From NCBI RefSeq assembly GCF_003363015.1, contig NZ_QRAP01000010.1, forward strand, positions 62,001 through 126,000: DNA of 64,000 nucleotides. The letters run 5' to 3'. This DNA is from Enterobacillus tribolii (GTDB lineage Bacteria > Pseudomonadota > Gammaproteobacteria > Enterobacterales > Enterobacteriaceae). Of this stretch, positions 8,479-16,809 are shown piece after piece (the first letter of the stretch is position 1; every line of letters starts with the position of its first letter). A model generated the notes under the pieces. The model was not told the origin of the DNA and searched no databases. It saw nothing but the letters and a program-made list of their open reading frames with translations. The translations under genes and the position numbers were made by a program.

Positions 8479-10068
8479 TTAATCGAGCCACCTTAAAAGC
8501 CCCCCGCTTTCCCAAAGATATCGAAGCGTGGTGATATCGCCGTCATAGCGACTGGTGATGGCATTAACTTTATATGTGTAATAATCGCTTTCACTGCTCA
8601 GCACATCGAGAAAGCTTCTGCGGCCTGCGCTGTACCATTGCTCATAAAACATTTGGCGAATGGTATCGCTCTCCCTGGTTAATTTTTGGTAATTGTCGGT
8701 TCTTTCTTTCAGGCGTTTAATTTCTTTATCATCGACCTTAAGCCGGGATGTTAAATCCCGTTGTTGGTCGTTCTTTTTATATTTGGCCGCATTTGCCCGC
8801 GACGCTGCCGCGGCGATATTCGCCATGCCGGAAAAGCCGCTGAATAATTCCCAGCGTAAAGAGAAACCGGCCTGCAAACCGTAATCACGGCCATAGTCAT
8901 CGGCGCTAAATCCTTTCGAGATCACGAAGTCAACGCTGGGCAGTTGCTCTGCTTTGGTTCTGGCCATATAGGCTGACAAGGCCTGATATTCCGCCTCGAC
9001 CTCACGTATCGGCGCCGAATGGCTGACGTTGCCGATGGCCTGTTGCAATGAGGGAATATCGTTCATCCAGTATTGATAGACCGGCGCAGCGTCGTGGCGG
9101 CGGGCGCCAAACCATTTGTTCAGCGTTTCTTGCGTCTTGGCGATTTCCGCCTCAATATTTTCACACTCCTGCTGCGCCAGCAGCAGGCGGGCATTCGCCT
9201 GTACCAGTTCGCTGCGTCGTCCGATATCGACGTTGACGATCCCGTTCAACATATCAACCAGCGTGAGCATGCGTTGCTGATAGGCCTGCGCAACGGCCTT
9301 AATCGCCAGTTGCTTCGCCAGCTGAACTTCAGTGGAAGCCACGTTATAAGCCAGTTGGTCCAACTGCTGGGCATAGCGCGCCCCGACCGCGGCCGCGCGA
9401 TATTGCCGCTCATCGATGGCGCGGCTGAGTCTTCCCCAGTCAAACAATGGCATAGAGGCCGAAAGCGTTATATCGCCCTTGGCGGTATTGCGTAAGTCGG
9501 CGACATCGCCCTGATACCAGGGCAGCACCGAAGCGCCCACGTTGATCTGCGGCAGACGCTCTCCCTGGGTGGCGCGGATATCCTGTTGAGCCGCTTCCCA
9601 CTCTTCCTGCAGGCTTCTTATTCCCGGATCGTCGTTGGCTGCCTGCATGATTAAACGCCGGATGTATGACTTGTAAGGAAGCGCCTTGGTCTTCGGCACG
9701 GGCTGAGCGCCGGTTTCTTCCGGTTCCTTTTTCTCACGTACGGGCTTTGGGGCCGGAAGATCCTGGTGTGGCGATACGGCAGGCTGTTGGTATTGCCATT
9801 CATGCGTAGCGACGGGCGCAGGTGCAACCTGGACTTCCTGCGCCTCGTTTTTTATTGCCGGCGTTTTTTCGGCATCTGCATTTTTTACTGGCGCATTTGG
9901 CGCCTGATTCAGCAACGTGCTGAAGAAGTCATCCGAATTACGGCGCTGCTGACTATTTTCCATAACGTCCGACAGCATCTGTAATCCGTTATTATTCTCA
10001 CCGCTGGCAATAAGCGGTGAGAATAACGAAAGAAAAATGACGACGTTCCTTGTTTCCCTGAATGTCAT
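8479..10068 (-). CDS. TolC-like outer membrane channel of the type I secretion system
   Basis: This 529-residue outer membrane efflux protein of the TolC/LapE/BapB group would form the exit duct for the two Ig-repeat proteins. The N-terminus (MTFRETRNVVIFLSLFSPLI, then ASG) is a Sec signal peptide. An extra Gln/Pro/Lys-rich segment of about 100 residues precedes the channel domain, which makes the protein longer than typical TolC homologues. The long coiled-coil helices and the repeated TolC half-motifs follow (for example PQINVGASVLPWYQGDVADL and SFLDVLSSESDYYTYK near the end). Its ATG overlaps the adaptor stop region by a few bases, so the genes are translationally linked. Confidence 0.9.
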   Translation of the reverse strand: MTFRETRNVVIFLSLFSPLIASGENNNGLQMLSDVMENSQQRRNSDDFFSTLLNQAPNAPVKNADAEKTPAIKNEAQEVQVAPAPVATHEWQYQQPAVSPHQDLPAPKPVREKKEPEETGAQPVPKTKALPYKSYIRRLIMQAANDDPGIRSLQEEWEAAQQDIRATQGERLPQINVGASVLPWYQGDVADLRNTAKGDITLSASMPLFDWGRLSRAIDERQYRAAAVGARYAQQLDQLAYNVASTEVQLAKQLAIKAVAQAYQQRMLTLVDMLNGIVNVDIGRRSELVQANARLLLAQQECENIEAEIAKTQETLNKWFGARRHDAAPVYQYWMNDIPSLQQAIGNVSHSAPIREVEAEYQALSAYMARTKAEQLPSVDFVISKGFSADDYGRDYGLQAGFSLRWELFSGFSGMANIAAAASRANAAKYKKNDQQRDLTSRLKVDDKEIKRLKERTDNYQKLTRESDTIRQMFYEQWYSAGRRSFLDVLSSESDYYTYKVNAITSRYDGDITTLRYLWESGGLLRWLD

Positions 10069-10069
10069 A

Positions 10070-11302
10070 TTAACGTTCCCTGAATGCTTCCCTGGATTTA
10101 AGGATGGGTTTGAGCAGGAAGTCAGAGATGCGTTTTTCGCCCGTTTTAATATCGACCGTCGCCACCATTCCCGGAATCACCGGATAGACTTTGCCGCCGG
10201 CGCTTAACGAGTCCGCCGTGGTTTTGATGATGACGCGGTAGTAAAACTGATCGTCTGGCTTAGCCTGGTTTTTTTCTTCTTCCAGTGTGCTGGGGCTGAC
10301 CAGCGTGACTTCTCCCTGAAGGCCGCCATAGATGGAGTAATCGTAAGCACTGATCTTGATCGTCGCGGGAAGGCCGGGATGAATGAAGGCGACGTCTGAA
10401 GGTTTCACCTTGGTTTCAATCAGCAGGCCATCTTCAACAGGCACGATTTCCATGATGTTGGCGCCGCTCTGAATAACAGCGCCCAGCGTGGTGGTGCGGA
10501 TATTTTTAACGATGCCGTTTACCGGGGCATACAGCGTGCTTTTGGTTATCGCATCCTGCAATAAGACCAGCGTTTCCTGCACCTGCGCCAGTTCGCTCTC
10601 AGCCCGCAGCAGCTGGGCGTTGGCGTCCGCATGGAACTGGTTCAAACGCTCGTCGAGCTGAAGCTGGAGCTCGCTGACCTGGCGCTGGTTACGTAACAGT
10701 TCCACTTCCGACATCAGCCCTTTTTTTACCAGAGGGGCGGCCAGGCCGAGTTCACGCTGAGCCAGCGCCAGGTTTTTCTTCAGCCCGGCAACCGCCATTT
10801 GCTGCATTTTGATGTCGGCCTGATAGGCGCGGGTTTCGTCGGCAACCAACGACGGAAGGGCGAGAACGTCGGCCGGAAACGTCAGCGGGGTGGCGAAAAT
10901 TTCCGCACGCAAACGGGCGATGGTGGCTTTGAGCGCCAGCGCCCTGGAGTTGCTCTCGCCGTACGAGGCGCGTGAACGGGTATCATCCATCTTTAGCAGC
11001 GGCTGGCCGCGGCTGACGTGTTCGCCAGCCCGTACGAGCAGGGTTTGCAGCACGCCGGTGTCGAGGCTTTGAATCACTTGCTCGTGGGCGTAGGGGATAA
11101 CCTTGCCTTGCCCGCGGGTGATTTCTTCAACCTTGGCCAAATATGCCCAGGTGCCGGCAATGAGTAAAATCGCCAGTACGCCGTAAAGCACGAAAGTGGC
11201 ACCCGGCGTGGATTGCGCCAGCAGCGCGGCATGCATATCGCGTAAATAGGCGCTCTCTTCCGACGTCACCTGCGCCGGGCGTTTTCCGGGTAACTTAAGC
11301 AT
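10070..11302 (-). CDS. HlyD/LapC-type periplasmic adaptor of the type I secretion system
   Basis: This 410-residue membrane fusion protein links the ABC exporter to the TolC-like channel. It has a short cytoplasmic N-terminus, one membrane segment at about residues 38-58 (ATFVLYGVLAILLIAGTWAY), a first half-lipoyl motif (VIQSLDTGVLQTLLVRAGEHV), a long coiled coil around residues 130-250, and the returning lipoyl half (TLYAPVNGIVKNI). The C-terminal beta-barrel ends with IPGMVATVDIKTGEKRISDF, a strong HlyD-family signature. The start overlaps the end of the ABC gene by 8 bp. Length and architecture are normal. Confidence 0.93.
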   Translation of the reverse strand: MLKLPGKRPAQVTSEESAYLRDMHAALLAQSTPGATFVLYGVLAILLIAGTWAYLAKVEEITRGQGKVIPYAHEQVIQSLDTGVLQTLLVRAGEHVSRGQPLLKMDDTRSRASYGESNSRALALKATIARLRAEIFATPLTFPADVLALPSLVADETRAYQADIKMQQMAVAGLKKNLALAQRELGLAAPLVKKGLMSEVELLRNQRQVSELQLQLDERLNQFHADANAQLLRAESELAQVQETLVLLQDAITKSTLYAPVNGIVKNIRTTTLGAVIQSGANIMEIVPVEDGLLIETKVKPSDVAFIHPGLPATIKISAYDYSIYGGLQGEVTLVSPSTLEEEKNQAKPDDQFYYRVIIKTTADSLSAGGKVYPVIPGMVATVDIKTGEKRISDFLLKPILKSREAFRER

Positions 11303-13478
11303 GTGCTTTCACCTTCGTCAGCCGGGTAGCCTCAGCGCCGCGCAGTTGCTCGAGCACCGCCTCTTTCGGGCCGTCCGCCGCGACTTTGCCGCCGTCCATC
11401 ACGATCAGGCGATCGACCAGTTCAAGCACGGGAAGGCGGTGCGTAACCACGATCAGCGTCTGCCCCTGGGAGATTTGCCTGAAGTGACGCAGGAATACCG
11501 TCTCCGTTTGGTTATCCATCGCGCTGGTCGGTTCATCCATCAGTAACACCCGGGGATGGACGAGCAGGCTGCGCGCCAGAGCCACCAACTGCCGCTGGCC
11601 GCCGGAAAGGCAGCAGCCGTTTTCTCCCACCGGCATATCCAGCCCCGCGGGATGGTTGCGGGCGATGGCATCCAGCCCGGTCAGTTGCAGAATGTGGGTT
11701 AACCGGGCGGCGTCAATATGCTGGCGTCCCATCAGCAGGTTGTCCCTGAGGGAGCCGAAAAACAGTTGGTTATCCTGGGCGATAAAGCTGACGTTGGCGC
11801 GCAAATCAGCGATGTCGATCTGGCGGCTGTCGAGATCGTCAAACAGCAGCTGCCCTTTGGTCGGCAAATAAAGCCCGGCGATGATGCGCAGCAGCGTCGA
11901 TTTCCCGCTGCCGATACGGCCGATAATGGCGATACGTTCGCCTTCGCGGATAGTGATATTGGCGCCGTCGACCACGACCGGCGAGCCTTTGCCCGTGGTG
12001 TCCGGATAAGAGAATCCCACTCCCCGGAGCTGGATGTTCCCGTTCAACACGGGATTGGCGATATAGCTGCCGATGGCGTCGCGCTCCGTTGGCGTTATCA
12101 TCAGGCGGTTCAGTGCGCCGAGCGCGACCAGCGCCTGCTGGGCGCGTACCGCCAGAGAGACGACCTGCCCGAGCGGCGCGATGACGCGCTGGGAAAGGAT
12201 GACGCTGCCCATCAGGGCGCCGACGGAAATTACGCCGTCGCCAATCAGGTACACACCAAGGCTGACCAGTATGACCGTCTGCAGTTGCTGAATAGTGGTA
12301 ATGAAATGGGTCGTCATGCCGGAGAGCAGGCGGGACTTCATCGCCACCGCCGCAAGCTCGGCGCTGTATTTTTCCCACAGCGTCAGCATGTGGCCTTCGC
12401 TGGAGGTCGCCTTGAGCGTTTCGAGTCCGGTCAGGGATTCAATCAGCAGCCCCTGACGCAGAGAACCGCCGCGCAGGTTCTCTTTCATGATGCGTGACAG
12501 GGGGATTTGCACCAGCAGGCAAACGCTCAGCGCGATCGGAAACAGGCACAGCGGAACCCAGGCCAGAGGCCCGCCGATGGCGGCGATGATGGCGATAAAC
12601 AGAAACGCGAACGGCAAGTCGCTGAGCGTAATGAGCGTTGCCGAGCTGAAGAAGTCACGGACGGATTCATATTCGCGGATCTGGTTGGCGAATGAACCGG
12701 CTGAGGCCGGGCGGTATTCCATCCGCACCGACAGCGCTTTTTTAAACAGCCGGGCGCCGATGATCAGGTCTGCTTTTTTCCCTGCAATGTCAATTAAATA
12801 TGCGCGGGTAATCCGGCAGGCGAATTCGAGTAAGATCGCGATAAATACCCCGGCCGCCAATGCCCACAGCGTGACATAGGCCTGATTCGGGATTACGCGG
12901 TCATAGACATTCATCGTGAAGAATGTGCCGGCCAGGGTTAATACGTTGATGAGCACCGCACCGATTGCCGCATTGTAGTAATAGCGGCGATAGTTCCACA
13001 TAATCCGGAACAGCCAGTGCCCTTTTCCCGGCGCGTCATCGATTCCCGAGCGACGATCCTGCTCTGCTTTGGGTTTTACCAATAACGCATATCCGGTATA
13101 AATCTCAGCCAGCCGCTCGGCGGAAATAACAACGCTTTCCCCGTCCATGTCGGGCAGAATGACGTGACATTGCTCTTCTTCCCGCGCCAGCAAAATAATA
13201 TTCTTTCGGTCGTGACATAGCAGAATGACCGGACACAGCAGCGCGGGGATGTCGTTCAGCGATTTTTGCACCAAACGGGCGCTGAAGCCGGCATTTTCCA
13301 GCAGACGAATGGCCGTGGTGGCTGAGGGCGTGGCGTCACCGGTCTGGCCATGCCTGAAAGCTGAAGGGCTAAAATTCTTACCAAAAAAAGAGCAGATCCA
13401 CATAAGCGCATATTCATATATATATGGCTCATACTCATTTCCCTGAGAAATATATTCTTTTTTAACTGCGTCCGACAC
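11295..13478 (-). CDS. Type I secretion ABC exporter with degenerate C39-like domain (LapB/HlyB type)
   Basis: This 727-residue inner-membrane ABC exporter powers secretion of the neighbouring Ig-repeat proteins. Residues 1-130 resemble a C39 peptidase but show no catalytic Cys, so this is a C39-like docking domain that binds cargo rather than cleaving it. The transmembrane domain covers about residues 160-450. The nucleotide-binding domain has Walker A GRIGSGKST, signature LSGGQRQ, Walker B VLLMDEPTSAMD and the H-loop VTHR. The gene begins with GTG at 13478 after AAGGAT. It overlaps the adaptor gene downstream by 8 bp. A 395-bp spacer with a terminator separates it from the upstream cargo gene, so it probably has its own promoter. 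Confidence 0.92.
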   Translation of the reverse strand: MSDAVKKEYISQGNEYEPYIYEYALMWICSFFGKNFSPSAFRHGQTGDATPSATTAIRLLENAGFSARLVQKSLNDIPALLCPVILLCHDRKNIILLAREEEQCHVILPDMDGESVVISAERLAEIYTGYALLVKPKAEQDRRSGIDDAPGKGHWLFRIMWNYRRYYYNAAIGAVLINVLTLAGTFFTMNVYDRVIPNQAYVTLWALAAGVFIAILLEFACRITRAYLIDIAGKKADLIIGARLFKKALSVRMEYRPASAGSFANQIREYESVRDFFSSATLITLSDLPFAFLFIAIIAAIGGPLAWVPLCLFPIALSVCLLVQIPLSRIMKENLRGGSLRQGLLIESLTGLETLKATSSEGHMLTLWEKYSAELAAVAMKSRLLSGMTTHFITTIQQLQTVILVSLGVYLIGDGVISVGALMGSVILSQRVIAPLGQVVSLAVRAQQALVALGALNRLMITPTERDAIGSYIANPVLNGNIQLRGVGFSYPDTTGKGSPVVVDGANITIREGERIAIIGRIGSGKSTLLRIIAGLYLPTKGQLLFDDLDSRQIDIADLRANVSFIAQDNQLFFGSLRDNLLMGRQHIDAARLTHILQLTGLDAIARNHPAGLDMPVGENGCCLSGGQRQLVALARSLLVHPRVLLMDEPTSAMDNQTETVFLRHFRQISQGQTLIVVTHRLPVLELVDRLIVMDGGKVAADGPKEAVLEQLRGAEATRLTKVKAHA

Positions 13479-13783
13479 GTTATATCCTTATTAACTGAGC
13501 TATTGGATTTTATATGTATAGAACCATAGGGGAACAGAACTTTTACGATAAAAACAGAAATCTCCCGTAAAAAAAGAAAGTTTCATTGCGGTGATAAATT
13601 GTTTAATTTAAATCATTCATTATTTGAATTTAAAAATTGAGATAAAGCCTGTGTTATTATGGGATATATCCAATAAGAAATACAAATTCGTTTTCGTGGA
13701 CAATTATGATGAATGACAGGAATAATCCTTTTTATATTGAAAGTGGGCGGGAAGTAAGGACCCCGTACCGGTGGTTAAGAATA
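13479..13783. other. AT-rich spacer upstream of the ABC exporter gene
   Basis: About 300 bp of very AT-rich DNA lie between the exporter start and the terminator of the upstream Ig-repeat gene. The stretch contains homopurine and homopyrimidine runs and short inverted A/T repeats near 13600-13640. It probably holds the promoter of the exporter operon. I see no gene. Confidence 0.5.
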
Positions 13784-13807
13784 AAAAACCTCCCTGACGG
13801 GAGGTCT
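13784..13807 (-). terminator. Intrinsic terminator after the two-repeat Ig protein
   Basis: Read on the minus strand, a stem ACCTCCC / GGGAGGT with a TGAC-type loop is followed by a T-rich tract (TTTTTTATTC). It lies about 70 bp past the stop codon at 13874 and should end transcription of the upstream cargo gene before the exporter operon. Confidence 0.8.
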
Positions 13808-13873
13808 GAGGAACAACATCAACGGCCGTTGGGATATTGATGTCGTTATATTACTGGGCTTGCTTAGCTGAAA

Positions 13874-14854
13874 TTACGCTACGGCAGCCTGCATATCGCT
13901 TTCGAGCAGCATTACTGAGTACTGATCGTAAATACCACAGCCGATGGCAGACGGAATAGCCTCAGCAACCGGTTCGGCGGTTTCACCGATGGTTACTGTC
14001 ACGGTTTCATCATTGCCGAAATGCAGCTCGCTCTCACCCGCAGACAGCAGTTCATCAAAAGCGACGTTCAGCGTCTGGGCTGACTTGGTTTCGCCGGACT
14101 GAACATCCTGCACATCAATAACCGGGATAGTTTCCTGAGCGGAAATCACGTTGTCCATTGCTGCCTGCGGCAGTTCAGGCGCTTCCACGTTGATCCAGAA
14201 CCCCATGCTGCGGTAACCGGACATGTCGACAGAATCATCAACCGGCTTAGCGATAAGGATGTGTGAGCCCGTGCTCAGATCCTGCGTCGGCATAAAGCTC
14301 CAGTTGCCCTGAGCATCGGACATGGTTTCACCAATCACTTCGTCAGCATCGTAAATGACGACTTTCATATTGGCATTGGCCGTTCCCTTGATCAGCGGAC
14401 GGCTGTCATCCGTTGTGTCACGGTTGCTCAGCTTGCCGGTTTTCGCGCCGATATCATCCACTACCTCGGTAATGACGGCATGTACCGGTACAAACGGCTC
14501 CGGCGCGGGTACGGTATGGTCAACTTCCACCCAATACGCGCCGCTTCTGTCTCCGTACAGGCTGGCGTTCTTCGGATCTACAGCCTGGGCAGCGAAGTTA
14601 TGCGAGCCTTCAGACAGTGCGGTTTTCGGAATAAAGGTCCAGTTGCCGTGCGCATCGGCGTAGGTTTCGCCAATAACTTTGTCAAAATCATAAATGACAA
14701 CCTTGGTGCCCGCTGTGGCAGTTCCTTTCAGTGTCGGACGGGTATCGCTGGTTTCACCGCCTCTTTCCAGAGACGTGGTGTTCACACCCACATAGTCAAT
14801 GACTTGTTTGATCACTACGCGACCAATAGTTTTTGTTGTGCCAATCTTATTCAT
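13874..14854 (-). CDS. Ig-like repeat protein, probable type I secreted cargo (two repeats)
   Basis: This 326-residue protein has two bacterial Ig-like repeats (about residues 14-111 and 125-228), with signatures KVVIYDFDKVIGETYADAHG and KVVIYDADEVIGETMSDAQG followed by NWxF. It has no signal peptide. The C-terminal 85 residues match the tail of the six-repeat protein at the other end of the locus: an LNVAFDELLS segment, HFGNDET, and a terminal YSVMLLESDMQAAVA. This supports a shared C-terminal export signal for the exporter between them. AAGGAG precedes the ATG at good spacing. The protein is much smaller than LapA or BapA, no LapG-type cleavage site was recognised, and its ligand is unknown. 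Confidence 0.82.
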   Translation of the reverse strand: MNKIGTTKTIGRVVIKQVIDYVGVNTTSLERGGETSDTRPTLKGTATAGTKVVIYDFDKVIGETYADAHGNWTFIPKTALSEGSHNFAAQAVDPKNASLYGDRSGAYWVEVDHTVPAPEPFVPVHAVITEVVDDIGAKTGKLSNRDTTDDSRPLIKGTANANMKVVIYDADEVIGETMSDAQGNWSFMPTQDLSTGSHILIAKPVDDSVDMSGYRSMGFWINVEAPELPQAAMDNVISAQETIPVIDVQDVQSGETKSAQTLNVAFDELLSAGESELHFGNDETVTVTIGETAEPVAEAIPSAIGCGIYDQYSVMLLESDMQAAVA

Positions 14855-16179
14855 ATTATTATCTCCTTGTGGGCAATGTAATTATTGACCCTATTTATTA
14901 TTTTCTCTGCGCAATAAACGCAGAGACATTTTTCTGGCCTGGTTAAGCCAAAAATCAAGACTGCATTCCCTTGTGTTGGCGGCTGGTGCTAAATATAGAG
15001 AGGCATCTGCAATACCATGTTTAAGAGCGACAGTATTAACGTCTTTGTCATAAAGCCGAAAGACTGAGTCAGGAAATTATGGGAGGTGTTATGACTTATG
15101 ATTCATTGAACACTTCCTGCTTTCTGAGTACATCACTCTCTTTGTATCGGTTTAATTAAATATTCTAAGTGGTAGAGGTTGCTTCATAAAAGCGAATGGC
15201 AAAAAAAAAGGAAAAATCTTATAACCAATATAATTTAACTGTGGTGATAACTCGATAAAAACGAAAGGTAGAGCCATAAATAATTGGCTTGATGAATATG
15301 TTATTAATTATATTTGGCTGAGATTATAAATGTCCGGAAGTGGAGGATCAATAAATTCTTGAGGAAAATTCCTTTTCAGGCATAGATCGCCTGCTCAGGA
15401 GATCTATTCTTTTCGTCGTAATATAATTGGTGCCTATATTTCGTGATTGAAGCGCCGATGGTCTTTAATGTGCCGATAAGCATTCCGGTGACCACGGCAA
15501 TTCCAATAGCGAAGCGACTGGCGGAACCTGCACCTGCCGCACATAACAGAAGAATCCGTTCGGCGCCGCCAGGCGCAGCGCTGAGATACCAAATAAAGTG
15601 CCGGATTCAATGCGATGTTGCGCCCGGATGCTGCGTGTCAGCATAGCGGCCTGATGCTGTTCAGCAGAGAATTACCTTGGACCTGAACTGTCTCAGTAAA
15701 ACGCATTGGCAGACACCACAAGGTGTTGATACCCGGTATTTGATACTAACCGAAAAATCAAAACCACGGCTCAGGTTGTTATTCAGAAGCCATGATATAG
15801 TTCAGCTGAGTTAATATTGATACCGGGGGTTATTATTTCTCTTGATCAAGATATAGGTAATTTATACAATGGAGTGCATCTTTATTAATGGGCTTTTAAT
15901 TTTTTGATTTGTCTATTTTGTTGCCGCGTTTGATATGGGGATTTGTTTTATAGCCTCTGTTCTTGATGCGCCTTTTATATGTGGAAGAAACAAGATTAAG
16001 TCAAATTTCCGATACGGCAGGAGGGGCCATAAACCTAAAGAATGACGCCTGTTAGCATTAATACTGTGTACTCCTGTGAAAAGATATCACCGTGTTATCG
16101 AGTTGTAACTAAATTGCGCTTGAATATAAGTGCGTTGTAGCCAATTGACTGGCTGAGACCTTTAAGTGGAATTATTAAC
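14855..16179. other. 1.3-kb AT-rich spacer, largely gene-free
   Basis: This is a long AT-rich stretch upstream of the two-repeat Ig protein. It should hold that gene's promoter near 14880-15000. The only coding-like signal is a short relic of an RND efflux pump on the minus strand at about 15430-15590, listed separately. Frames elsewhere are short and broken. The stretch looks like decayed accessory DNA. Confidence 0.5.
15430..15590 (-). pseudogene. Relic of an RND efflux permease C-terminus
   Basis: On the minus strand one frame reads LLLCAAGAGSASRFAIGIAVV followed by TGMLIGTLKT. This matches the conserved TM10-TM11 region of HAE1-type RND pumps (GAGAxSRFAIGxVxVTGMLIGTLFT). The frame has no start codon and the homology breaks on both sides within about 150 bp, so this is a fragment and not a gene. 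The identification is by motif memory only. Confidence 0.55.
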
Positions 16180-16185
16180 GTGATT

Positions 16186-16356
16186 ATGAATGAAGTTTTT
16201 GATGAATTGAATGCCCCATCTTCAGCTTCTCATCTGATGAATGAATCAGAGATAAAAAAAGAGATGCGCCTTCTGGAAGAAGCTATTTGTAAAATTTCAG
16301 AAGAAAATGAAGTGTTAAAGATATTTAATGAGCATGTGAAAAGCATAGTCTGTTGA
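16186..16356 (+). CDS. Small coiled-coil protein of unknown function (56 aa)
   Basis: This 56-residue frame begins at ATG 16186; an in-frame GTG lies six bases upstream. It encodes an acidic, strongly helical peptide with a heptad-like stretch KEMRLLEEAICKISEENEVL that could form a coiled coil. AAGTGGAATTATT upstream is a weak ribosome site. Codon use is AT-rich, like the flanking DNA. I recognise no family. It might be a small two-component connector or a chaperone-like peptide, or a chance frame; nothing in the sequence decides this. Confidence 0.45.
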   Translation: MNEVFDELNAPSSASHLMNESEIKKEMRLLEEAICKISEENEVLKIFNEHVKSIVC

Positions 16357-16730
16357 CGTTTTTATATTTATGTATCTTAGCGCTGCCATGAAATAACATG
16401 TTTCATCCGGGTATAGTTAATATATTAATGAGTTTAGCCTGCTTCGTCGCAAAAGAGCCGCTTACAGCGGGAGCTGGAACGCATAATGTGTGTGTCTGCC
16501 TGTGCATCCGCAGCCGGACTCGGTAGGCCAATACTTCGGGGTCATGTCAGGATGAGATGCGGAATGGCTTTTGACGTGCTCAATACGCATATCGAATATC
16601 TGTCACTTGATTATCAATTTAACTACAACCACGGTGTTATCTGATCTGGCGCAATAAAAGGAGATGACAGTAAGAACAAGCACTGAGTAAGGATAATGCA
16701 GAGAAAGGCCATTAAATTTGCATTCAGGTA
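16357..16730. other. Intergenic region upstream of the chemoreceptor gene
   Basis: About 370 bp hold no convincing gene. The segment at 16474-16492 (CTGGAACGCATAATGTGTG) recurs with two mismatches downstream of the chemoreceptor gene at 18453-18471. This suggests the left copy is a leftover of another chemoreceptor 3' region. Confidence 0.4.
16474..16492 (+). repeat. Short direct repeat, left copy (chemoreceptor flank)
   Basis: CTGGAACGCATAATGTGTG matches CTGGAACGCATTATGTTTG at 18453-18471 in 17 of 19 positions. The two copies bracket the chemoreceptor gene. They may mark an old duplication or exchange of chemoreceptor cassettes, but a match this short could also be chance. Confidence 0.35.
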
Positions 16731-16757
16731 TAAAAAAAACACGCAGACTGCCGATGA
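16731..16757 (+). promoter_or_regulatory. Sigma-28 (FliA) promoter of the chemoreceptor gene
   Basis: TAAAAAAA, 11 nt, then GCCGATGA. The enterobacterial FliA consensus is TAAAGTTT-N11-GCCGATAA, so the -10 element matches in 7 of 8 positions, the TAAA core of the -35 is exact, and the spacing is exact. It lies about 52 bp before the chemoreceptor ATG at 16810. This ties the receptor to the flagellar class III regulon. Confidence 0.85.
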
Positions 16758-16809
16758 TATCTTTCCATGTAGATTACGTGAATATTCCCAATCCTGAGAA
16801 AGCAAATTT

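Noticed and set aside
15443-15646. Plus-strand frame of 67 codons in the spacer after the secretion locus
   Set aside because: The opposite strand carries a recognisable RND-pump fragment, so this frame is a shadow of a relic.
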